Assembly: GCF_000426185.1 (NCBI RefSeq)
Contig: NZ_AUEW01000004.1
Span: 1-64,000, forward strand
Source: Cellulomonas sp. URHD0024
Lineage (GTDB): Bacteria; Actinomycetota; Actinomycetes; Actinomycetales; Cellulomonadaceae
DNA length: 64,000 nucleotides
Direction: 5' to 3'
In this document: in pieces, positions 43,604 to 49,838 of the stretch
Layout: each line of letters starts with the position of its first letter
Numbering within the stretch: the first letter of the stretch is position 1
Program-made: the position numbers and the translations under genes
Notes under the pieces: model-generated
Database searches by the model: none
What the model saw: only the letters and a program-made list of their open reading frames with translations
Told to the model about the DNA's origin: nothing

Positions 43604-44269
43604 ATGTCTGAGGTACTGACGTGGTCCGTCGTGACCGACCAGGTCGACGACCGGCACTGGCGGGTCATCGGCGGAAGGCTTCGGGCGACGTTCGGGGCCG
43701 ACGACTTCGCCGGTGCCGCCGCGTTCGTCGCCCGCATCGCGCAGGCCGCGGACGCGGCCGACCACCACCCGGACGTGCTGCTGCGCTGGGGTGAGGTCGC
43801 GGTGACCACGGTGAGCCACGACGCGGGCGGCCTGACGCAGCGGGACGTGGACCTCGCCCGGACGATCAGTGCGCTCGCCGACGAGCTGAGCCTGACCGGG
43901 AAGCCGCCGAAGTCGGAGATCGTCGAGATCGCGATCGACGCGATCGACATCCCGGGCGTACGGCCGTTCTGGCGGGCGGTCCTGGCGTACGACGAACGAA
44001 AGGTCGGCAGCAGCAGCGAGCTCGCGGACCCGGCCGGCGTAGGGCCGACGTTCTGGTTCCAGCAGATGGACGAGCCGCGCCCGCAGCGCAACCGGATCCA
44101 TCTCGACGTCCTGGTGCCGCACGACGAGGCCCAGGCGCGGGTCACGGCGGCGATCGCGGCCGGCGGGCACCTGCTCGACGACGGTGCCGCACCGGCGTTC
44201 TGGGTTCTCGCCGACAAGGAGGGCAACGAGGCGTGCGTCTGCACCTGGCAGGGGCGCTCGAACAGCTGA
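43604..44269 (+). CDS. pterin-4a-carbinolamine dehydratase-like domain joined to a VOC-like domain
   Basis: 221 aa. Residues about 1-95 match 4a-hydroxytetrahydrobiopterin dehydratase: ADHHPDVLLRW contains the catalytic His pair (about 54-55), and VSHDAGGLTQRDVDLA the third His and the family C-terminus. The stand-alone enzyme is about 100 aa; the rest here (SEIVEIAIDAIDIPGVRPFW, then QRNRIHLDVLVPHDEAQARV) looks like a glyoxalase/VOC half-domain. The fusion is known in actinobacteria without a proven role. ATG 43604 is preferred for its GAGAGGTGG; ATG 43583 is possible. Confidence 0.8.
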   Translation: MSEVLTWSVVTDQVDDRHWRVIGGRLRATFGADDFAGAAAFVARIAQAADAADHHPDVLLRWGEVAVTTVSHDAGGLTQRDVDLARTISALADELSLTGKPPKSEIVEIAIDAIDIPGVRPFWRAVLAYDERKVGSSSELADPAGVGPTFWFQQMDEPRPQRNRIHLDVLVPHDEAQARVTAAIAAGGHLLDDGAAPAFWVLADKEGNEACVCTWQGRSNS

Positions 44270-44275
44270 CGAGGG

Positions 44276-44944
44276 CTACTCGGCGGGGAGGGTGAACGTC
44301 CAGCCCTGCGCCAGCCGTTCCTCGACGACGGCCGTGACCGCGGCGAGCGTCCCGGTGCGGTGGTCGCCGCCACCGTCGTGGGCGAGGACCAGCTCGCCGG
44401 GGCGCATGGCCGCGCGCAGGTACGCCGTCAGGGTGGGGACGTCCTGCGTCGACCAGTCGTCGATGGTGTTGAGCACGCCGAGCGGTCGCATGCCGAGCGA
44501 TGCCGCGACCTCGGCGGAGACGCCCCAGCTGCCGTTGGGTGCGCGGTAGTAGGGGACCTGCGCGTCGGGCGCGGCGGACCTGATGATCGCCAGGTTCTCG
44601 ACCAGGTCGGCGCGGACGCGCTCGGCCGGCCAGTCTCCGAGGTCGTCGTGCCGCGTCGTGTGGTTCCCGAGCGGGTGGCCGTCGCGCACGATGCGTCGAA
44701 GGACGGCCGCCCCGCCGGGCGCGGTGACCTGCCGCCCGATCACGCAGAACACTGCCCGGATGTCGTGCGCCCGCAGAAAGTCCAGCAGCGCCTCGGTCGT
44801 CGCGCCGTTGGGGCCGTCGTCGAAGGTCAGCGCGCAGACGAGCCCGGTTCCGGCAGCGCGGGTCACGTGGTCCGTGTCCGTCGCGCCACCTGGGCGGCCG
44901 CGAGCTCCGGTGCCCGAGGCCAGAGGTCGTCCTCGCCGTGCCAC
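44276..44944 (-). CDS. polysaccharide deacetylase (NodB domain) family protein
   Basis: 222 aa. Carbohydrate esterase 4 fold: LTFDDGPNG contains the catalytic base and metal Asp, GNHTTRHDDL the two metal-binding His, YYRAPNGSWG motif 3, and LVLAHDGGGD the late His motif. Likely N-deacetylates a cell-wall or surface amino sugar. No clear signal peptide is present, unusual for this family. GTG 44944 is supported by TAGAGT 6 nt upstream; an internal GTG at 44866 would give a 26-residue shorter form. Confidence 0.84.
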   Translation of the reverse strand: MARRGRPLASGTGARGRPGGATDTDHVTRAAGTGLVCALTFDDGPNGATTEALLDFLRAHDIRAVFCVIGRQVTAPGGAAVLRRIVRDGHPLGNHTTRHDDLGDWPAERVRADLVENLAIIRSAAPDAQVPYYRAPNGSWGVSAEVAASLGMRPLGVLNTIDDWSTQDVPTLTAYLRAAMRPGELVLAHDGGGDHRTGTLAAVTAVVEERLAQGWTFTLPAE

Positions 44945-44950
44945 CAGGGA

Positions 44951-44956
44951 ACTCTA
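44951..44956 (-). promoter_or_regulatory. -10 element, leaderless promoter of the polysaccharide deacetylase gene
   Basis: TAGAGT on the minus strand, 6 nt before the GTG at 44944. Confidence 0.45.
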
Positions 44957-44974
44957 GCCAAGGAGGTCGGTGAG

Positions 44975-45142
44975 GTGACGACCGTGGCGACCATGCCCCA
45001 CGGCAATCGAACGACGCGCCGCGACTCGCTTACTGACTTGTCAGTAAGCATTGACCTCTATGTCCCTGTTCGGCACACTCTCGGGATGCTCGTAGTGGGG
45101 CATCTGCGGTCAACGGCGACGCACAGGGGGCGGTTGAGGTGA
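44975..45142 (+). CDS. possible 55-aa small protein ahead of the MauE-like gene
   Basis: A GTG 7 nt after a perfect AAGGAGGT opens a 55-codon frame that ends in a GTGA overlap with the MauE-like gene. These two signals favour real, coupled translation. Against it, the middle codons are AT-rich and rare for this genome, and the frame contains a palindromic operator-like site, which suggests promoter DNA. The product is basic, has no cysteine, no clear membrane segment and no family I recognise. Confidence 0.3.
   Translation: MTTVATMPHGNRTTRRDSLTDLSVSIDLYVPVRHTLGMLVVGHLRSTATHRGRLR
45029..45048. promoter_or_regulatory. 20-bp perfect palindrome, TetR-type operator candidate
   Basis: CTTACTGAC, two bases, GTCAGTAAG. 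Size and form are those of TetR/AcrR-family operators. It lies 90 bp upstream of the MauE-like gene, in an AT-richer patch that also holds TTGACC (45051-45056), a possible -35. No TetR gene is in the window, so the regulator would act from elsewhere. Confidence 0.5.
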
Positions 45143-45672
45143 CCTATTTTCGGCTCGGTGCCGGGATGGTGCTGATCGGCGTCTTCGCCGTCGCGTTCCT
45201 CGGCAAGGCGCGATCGCGCGCGGCACGCAGGGACGCCGTCGACGCCGCCGCGCATCTCGCCCCGCATCTGCCGCCGGCGCCCGCCGTGGCCCTCGCCCTG
45301 CTGGGGGAGTCGATCGTGGTCGTCGCACTGGCGGCGGGCCTCGTTCTCGGCTCGGGAACCATCGTCCGCGTCGGGGGTGGTGTCGCCGTCGTCGAGCTCG
45401 TCGTCTTCTCGATCGCGCTGCTCGGTGCGATCCGCCGACGCGACGCCGCGCCGTGCCACTGCCTCGGGGCCTCGGACGCAGCGCCGGCTCCCCGGCACGT
45501 CGCGCGCAACGTCGGGCTGATCGTGGCGGCCCTCGTCGTGGCGCTCCCCGCTTCGGCACCGGTCGAGGTGGCGGGTGTGCTCCTGGCCCTCGTCGTGTCC
45601 GTCGTCGTCGTGGGCGCGATCGTCCTGCTCGACGACCTGAGCGACCTCCTGCGTCCGGCGGGCGCGCTCTGA
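45139..45672 (+). CDS. MauE/DoxX-like redox-associated membrane protein
   Basis: 177 aa, four to five hydrophobic segments. The motif CHCLG (Cys106, Cys108) after the third segment corresponds to the CxCFG site of MauE, the membrane protein needed with MauD for disulfide formation in methylamine dehydrogenase. It also resembles DoxX-like quinone-linked proteins. Expected role: passing electrons between the membrane pool and the exported thiol protein encoded next. Start GTG at 45139. First clear gene of the 45139-49345 operon. Confidence 0.82.
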   Translation: MTYFRLGAGMVLIGVFAVAFLGKARSRAARRDAVDAAAHLAPHLPPAPAVALALLGESIVVVALAAGLVLGSGTIVRVGGGVAVVELVVFSIALLGAIRRRDAAPCHCLGASDAAPAPRHVARNVGLIVAALVVALPASAPVEVAGVLLALVVSVVVVGAIVLLDDLSDLLRPAGAL

Positions 45673-45718
45673 GCTCGAACCCCTCAACCCCTCGAACCCC
45701 GCAACGAAGGAGTTCCCC

Positions 45719-46213
45719 GTGCCCTACCTGGTCGCCGCCGTCGTGGTTCTGACAGCTCTCGTGCTCGTCAATCTCGCCCTCACCGGTGCCATCGTGCGAC
45801 GCCTGCGCGCCGACGAACGCCGGGCTCTCGGGCCTGATCTGCCGCGTGCTCTGCTCGGCGTCGACGTCTCCGACAAGGTCGCCCCGTCCGGGCGGGTGCT
45901 CGTCGCCTTCTCGTCGACGACGTGCGAGGGCTGCGTGCGGGACGCGCCGGACCTCGTCGCCCGGGTCCCCGAGCTCGCGGACGCCGGCGTGAGCGTGGTC
46001 CCGGTGCTGCTGGACAGCGGACCCGATTCCCAGCACATAGGTCGGACGCTCGCCGGTGCCGGAGCCGTCGTGCACCAGTCCTCGATGGACGACTGGTTCG
46101 CGGCGTTCGGCGTGCCGGGGACGCCCACCTACGTCCTGGTCGAGGACGGTCGGACCGTCGCTGCCGACCGGACCCTGCAGGGTTGTCTCGCGGCGTCGGT
46201 GCCGGCGCGGTGA
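45719..46213 (+). CDS. membrane-anchored thioredoxin-like protein (TlpA/MauD type)
   Basis: 164 aa. One N-terminal transmembrane helix (residues about 3-26) anchors a thioredoxin-like domain facing outward. FSSTTCEGC gives the CxxC active site (Cys69, Cys72), and GVPGTPTYVLVEDG contains the cis-Pro loop. A third Cys lies near the C-terminus (LQGCLA). Paired with the MauE-like protein it should oxidise or isomerise thiols outside the membrane. The GTG start has AAGGAG upstream. It overlaps the ABC gene by GTGA. Confidence 0.82.
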   Translation: MPYLVAAVVVLTALVLVNLALTGAIVRRLRADERRALGPDLPRALLGVDVSDKVAPSGRVLVAFSSTTCEGCVRDAPDLVARVPELADAGVSVVPVLLDSGPDSQHIGRTLAGAGAVVHQSSMDDWFAAFGVPGTPTYVLVEDGRTVAADRTLQGCLAASVPAR

Positions 46214-48048
46214 CGCCCGACCGACCGGCTCGGCGGTTGACGGGCGCCGCGTCGAGCATCGCGTTCCACCTGCGCGCCGCGCCGGTCCTCGTCGGCGTGC
46301 GCCTGGCCACGGCCGTCCTGGCTGGGTTCGCGCCGGTCGTCGGGGCGTGGACCCTGGCGCGCCTGGTCGACGCGCTGACGGATGGTGCGGACGAGCGCAA
46401 CGCGGTGCTGGCCGGGGTCGGCGTGGCCACCGTTGCCGCCGCGGCGGCGGTGATCCAGCACGTGAGCCGGTACCTCGACTCCGAGGTGGCGCGGCGCGTC
46501 GGTCTGCGCCTGCAGTCGGACCTCTTCGCTGCGGTGTCCCGTGACCCCGGGCTGAGCCGGCTGGAGGACCCGCGCTTCCACGACCGGCTCCAGCTGTCGC
46601 GGGTCGCGGCACAGACCGTCCCGCAGATCTTCACCCCGGCCCTGCTGCAGTCCATCCAGGCCCTCGTCGCCCTGATCGGCTTCTTCGTCGCGATGGTCGT
46701 CGTCTTCCCGGCGGCCGCAGTGGTCGCGGCCGTGGCGATCGCCCCGAGCGTATGGGCGCAGCGACGGCTGAGCAGGCTCCGGTCGGCGTCCCTCGCCATC
46801 CGCAGCCCGCACGAACGACGACTCCTCTTCTACGCGACGACGCTGACCGACCTCCGGGTGGCCAAGGAGGTCCGGCTGTTCGACCTGGGCGAGCACCTGC
46901 GTGGCAGGCTCGTCGACGAGGTCGGTGCGATCCAGGAGACGGAGCGACGGGTCGACCGGCGTACGGCCGTCGTCGACTCGGGGCTGGCCGTCCTCGCCGC
47001 CGCAGTCCTCGGCGGGCTGCTCGTGGGCACTGTCCTGCTGGTGCTGGACGGCCACGGGACCGTCGGCCAGGTGACGCTCCTCGTGGCGTCGCTGGCCGGG
47101 ATGCAGGCGGCTGCAGCCGGACTCGTGTCCCAGGCCGGAGCGGTCGACGAGGGAGCGATGCTGCTGGACCACTACCGTGCGGTGGTCGAGGGCGGCGCGC
47201 CCGTCCAGCCGGCGTCCGGTGCCGTCGAAGGCGCCGTCGAGGCGCTGCAGGACTCCGTCGTGTTCCACGACGTCTGGTTCCGGTACGCCGACGACCAGCC
47301 GTGGGTCCTTCGAGGCGTCGACCTCGTCCTGCGCCGCGGCGAGTGCACGGCGATCGTCGGCGTGAACGGCGCAGGCAAGTCGACCATCGCCAAGCTCCTG
47401 TGCCGGCTGTACGAGCCGGACCGGGGCCGGATCACCTGGGACGGCACAGACATCGCGACGGTGGACGTGCGTGCGCTGCGCGAGCGGATGTCGGCGGTCT
47501 TCCAGGACTTCGTGTGCTGGGAGCTGTCGGCGCACGAGAACGTCGCGTTCGGCTCGCTCGCTGAGGCCCGCCGACGGCCTGAGTCGGTCCACGAGGCGGC
47601 GCGAAGCGCCGGGGTCGAGGACCTGCTCGCCGGGCTGCCCGCGGGCTACGACACGATCCTGTCTCGGTCGTTCTCCGGCGAGCCGGTCGGCGACCAGGAC
47701 GCCACCACCGGAGTGGTTCTGTCGGGAGGGCAGTGGCAGCGCGTGGCCGCCGCGCGGGCCTTCCTGCGGACGTCGAGCGACGTGCTGGTGCTCGACGAGC
47801 CGTCGTCCGGGCTCGACCCCGTCGCGGAGGCCGACCTGCTGTCGTCGCTGGTGGACGCACGCCGGCACGGCACGTGCCTCGTCATATCGCACCGGGTTCG
47901 CGCCGTGCGGGGAGCCGACCAGGTGGTCGTGCTGGACGACGGCGCCGTCATCGAACGGGGGACGCACGCCGAGCTCCAGGATGCCGGTGGCTCGTACGCG
48001 AGGTGGTTGGACGTGCAGGCCGACGCGCTGCTGGGGGGGACCCGATGA
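46210..48048 (+). CDS. ABC exporter, fused membrane and ATPase domains
   Basis: 612 aa. A six-helix exporter-type membrane domain (residues about 15-330) is followed by an ATPase domain with Walker A GVNGAGKSTI, signature LSGGQWQRVA, and Walker B LVLDEPSSGLD. It is a half-transporter that must dimerise. There is no N-terminal C39 peptidase, unlike many bacteriocin exporters, so any leader cleavage needs another enzyme; an S26 peptidase is encoded two genes on. It overlaps its neighbours by 4 nt on both sides, a strong sign of joint function. Confidence 0.9.
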   Translation: MTPDRPARRLTGAASSIAFHLRAAPVLVGVRLATAVLAGFAPVVGAWTLARLVDALTDGADERNAVLAGVGVATVAAAAAVIQHVSRYLDSEVARRVGLRLQSDLFAAVSRDPGLSRLEDPRFHDRLQLSRVAAQTVPQIFTPALLQSIQALVALIGFFVAMVVVFPAAAVVAAVAIAPSVWAQRRLSRLRSASLAIRSPHERRLLFYATTLTDLRVAKEVRLFDLGEHLRGRLVDEVGAIQETERRVDRRTAVVDSGLAVLAAAVLGGLLVGTVLLVLDGHGTVGQVTLLVASLAGMQAAAAGLVSQAGAVDEGAMLLDHYRAVVEGGAPVQPASGAVEGAVEALQDSVVFHDVWFRYADDQPWVLRGVDLVLRRGECTAIVGVNGAGKSTIAKLLCRLYEPDRGRITWDGTDIATVDVRALRERMSAVFQDFVCWELSAHENVAFGSLAEARRRPESVHEAARSAGVEDLLAGLPAGYDTILSRSFSGEPVGDQDATTGVVLSGGQWQRVAAARAFLRTSSDVLVLDEPSSGLDPVAEADLLSSLVDARRHGTCLVISHRVRAVRGADQVVVLDDGAVIERGTHAELQDAGGSYARWLDVQADALLGGTR

Positions 48049-48875
48049 CGATCGAGGTGGGACTGCTCGGACCGATGGTTGCCGTGCACGCCGGCGTGCC
48101 CGTGGATCTCGGCAGCACGTCCCGCCGGGTCGTCCTCGCCGCGCTCCTCATGGCGGACGGCAGGGTCGTCGCCACGGACGAGCTCGTCGACATGATCTGG
48201 CCCTCGGACCCTCCCCGAACCGCGCTGTCCAAGCTCCAGGGGCATGTCTGCGCCCTGCGCAAGGCGCTGCGGGCGGCCGGCGTCCCGGACCCGACGCGAT
48301 ACGTCGTGACCACGGCACCGGGCTACCTCGTTCCGCGTGGTGCCATGCAGACCGACCTGGCCGCGTTCGTCGAGGTCGTCGACGGGGCGCGCTCGAGTGC
48401 GGGAGCCGGTCGCCTGGACGAGGCTGCCGAGCGGTACGGGCGGGCGCTCGACATCGTCCGTGGGCCTGCCCTGGCCGACCTGGGCGCCGCGCGGACCCTG
48501 CTCGCGGCAGACATGCTGACCGAACAGGTACTGGCCGTCGTCGAGGCCAAGGCCGAGATCGACGTGCAGCGGGGGCGCGCAGCGGACGCCCTCGAGATCG
48601 CGACGCGGGCGCTGCGCGCACACCCCTTCCGCGACCGCCTCCACGAGCTGTCGATCCACGCCCTCGTCGAGCTCGGTCGGCCCACGGACGCCATCCGGTC
48701 GTACCGGCGATGTCGCGACCTCTATCGCGCGGAGCTCGGGATCGAGCCCAGCGAAGCCGTGCGTCGCCTCGTCGATGCGATCTTGAGCGAGACGGTCATG
48801 TCTCGTGCTGGTGCCGTCAGGGCCGCTGTCGTGACGCCGCGCCCGGCGCATCCGCGAACGGAGCTGCGCCTGTGA
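48045..48875 (+). CDS. SARP-type transcriptional activator (OmpR-like DNA-binding + BTAD)
   Basis: 276 aa. The N-terminal winged helix (about residues 10-95; RRVVLAALLMADGRVVATDELVDMIWP, KLQGHVCALRKAL, PGYLV) is followed by a bacterial transcriptional activation domain (about 100-245; YGRALDIVRGPALADL, RDRLHELSIHALVELGRPTDAIRSYRRCRDLY). This is the minimal layout of SARP regulators such as DnrI and ActII-ORF4, which activate peptide and secondary-metabolite clusters by binding heptamers spaced 11 bp. Exactly such repeats lie at 49655-49683. It overlaps both neighbouring genes. Confidence 0.88.
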   Translation: MTIEVGLLGPMVAVHAGVPVDLGSTSRRVVLAALLMADGRVVATDELVDMIWPSDPPRTALSKLQGHVCALRKALRAAGVPDPTRYVVTTAPGYLVPRGAMQTDLAAFVEVVDGARSSAGAGRLDEAAERYGRALDIVRGPALADLGAARTLLAADMLTEQVLAVVEAKAEIDVQRGRAADALEIATRALRAHPFRDRLHELSIHALVELGRPTDAIRSYRRCRDLYRAELGIEPSEAVRRLVDAILSETVMSRAGAVRAAVVTPRPAHPRTELRL

Positions 48876-49345
48876 TCGTCGTGCTGCTCGCGGCGCTGGT
48901 CGTCGGGGCGACGGTCCTGCTCCTGCGGCACGCGCTCACGGTCGTCGCGGTGCGCGGTCCGAGCATGGAACCGACCCTCGAGCACGGCGCGCTCGTCCTC
49001 GTCCGCCGCAGAGGCAGTGTGCCCGGTGCTGGCGACATCGTCGTCCTGCACCCCGTGCCCTCCGAGGCGGGCTTCGGTTCGGGGCTGATCATCAAGCGGG
49101 TCGCGGCGACCGCGGGCGCGCCGGTGCCGCAGGACGTTGCCGCCGCCGCGGGTATGGTCCCCGGCGCCCCCGTGCCGCCCGGCCGGTTCGTCGTCCTGGG
49201 CGACAACGCCGCCGCCAGCGCCGACTCGCGCACATGGGGTCTGGCGCACGACGAGCTCGTCTACGGCCGGGTCATCGCCCGGCTGTCCGGCACCCGGGAC
49301 GTGGAGCTCCGGCGCCGCCCGCCGGACCCTTCGGCTGCTGTGTGA
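48872..49345 (+). CDS. minimal S26-family signal peptidase
   Basis: 157 aa, smaller than housekeeping LepB. One N-terminal transmembrane helix (residues about 2-20) is followed by the catalytic Ser31 in VRGPSMEPTLEHG, Lys75 in LIIKRVAATAG and the conserved box VVLGDNAAASADSRTWG. Type I signal peptidases cut after Ala-x-Ala outside the membrane. Being the last gene of the exporter operon, it is probably dedicated to the product of this locus; the cysteine-rich peptide encoded at 49424-49591 has a suitable Ala-Asp-Ala site. Confidence 0.87.
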   Translation: MIVVLLAALVVGATVLLLRHALTVVAVRGPSMEPTLEHGALVLVRRRGSVPGAGDIVVLHPVPSEAGFGSGLIIKRVAATAGAPVPQDVAAAAGMVPGAPVPPGRFVVLGDNAAASADSRTWGLAHDELVYGRVIARLSGTRDVELRRRPPDPSAAV

Positions 49346-49365
49346 GCGTTCGGGCCGAGATGCCC

Positions 49366-49417
49366 GCCCGGGCAACGACGACGGGCGCGACTGGCCGCCC
49401 GTCGTCGTCGCCCGGGC
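49366..49417. terminator. bidirectional terminator between the operon and the peptide gene
   Basis: A 22-bp stem (49366-49387 with 49396-49417) with one mismatch and an 8-nt loop sits 20 bp after the signal peptidase stop and 6 bp after the stop of the opposing small gene. Neither side has a T tract. Confidence 0.75.
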
Positions 49418-49423
49418 TGTTCG

Positions 49424-49591
49424 TCACGTCTGGACGTAGTAGCAGTCCGTGCCGGGCCGGCCGGGGGTAATGCAGCAGTACTCCTTGTAGGGGCCACGCA
49501 TTCCGACGTACCAACAGTTGGCCGCGTCGGCCTCACGCGTGGGTAGCAGCGCCGTGAGGGCGCGGTCGGCGAGAGCGCGAATCTTCGTCAC
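49424..49591 (-). CDS. small cysteine-rich precursor peptide (55 aa)
   Basis: A GTG at 49591, with AAGGAGA six nt upstream, opens 55 codons ending at TGA 49424. The first 23 residues, MTKIRALADRALTALL then PTREADA, form an amphipathic helix and finish in Ala-Asp-Ala, a type I signal peptidase-like site; it is not a normal Sec signal, since the hydrophobic core is too short. The predicted 32-residue core has four cysteines (26, 39, 40, 50; one Cys-Cys pair), one Trp and five Tyr, within segments ANCWYVG, KEYCC and TDCYYVQT. The adjacent operon supplies exporter, peptidase, thiol oxidation and regulator. No known family is recognised; a bacteriocin or signal is inferred, not shown. Confidence 0.72.
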   Translation of the reverse strand: MTKIRALADRALTALLPTREADAANCWYVGMRGPYKEYCCITPGRPGTDCYYVQT

Positions 49592-49654
49592 GATGTCTCC
49601 TTCGTCTCGGGGGGTCCGGTCTTCGAGCCCCCTGAAGGCATGCTCCGTGGCGTC

Positions 49655-49683
49655 GCTGACGGTCTGCTGACGCGTCGCTCACG
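49655..49683 (-). promoter_or_regulatory. three phased heptamers, SARP-type operator of the peptide gene
   Basis: On the minus strand CGTGAGC (49677-49683), CGTCAGC (49666-49672) and CGTCAGC (49655-49661) follow each other at exactly 11 bp, with spacers GACG and AGAC. This is the arrangement known for SARP activators, which bind next to a weak -10. The block ends 63 bp before the GTG of the peptide gene. No good -10 was found, as is usual for activator-dependent promoters. ilvD starts 155 bp away on the other side and has its own promoter. Confidence 0.6.
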
Positions 49684-49825
49684 ATCCCCGGCGCCCTGAG
49701 ACGGCCGGCCAGGTCTGTTCCCACGGCTACGTCGACCGACGGCCGGTGGGACACGGCGAGGGCGGACCGTCGCGACTGCACAGTCCGCAGGGTGACCCGC
49801 GAGCGGAGCACCTGAACGGCAGTCA

Positions 49826-49831
49826 TACACT
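49826..49831 (+). promoter_or_regulatory. -10 element, leaderless promoter of ilvD
   Basis: TACACT exactly 7 nt before the ATG at 49839. No Shine-Dalgarno sequence. Confidence 0.55.
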
Positions 49832-49838
49832 CGCGAGC

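Noticed and set aside
49261-49536. 80-91 aa minus-strand frames overlapping the peptide gene
   Set aside because: Low-complexity, no ribosome binding site, and they cross the strong terminator; the 55-codon frame with AAGGAGA is the better gene.
49655-49683. Phased heptamers as control site of ilvD
   Set aside because: They lie 155 bp from the ilvD start, and ilvD has its own TACACT at 7 nt; the small peptide gene is nearer and better oriented.
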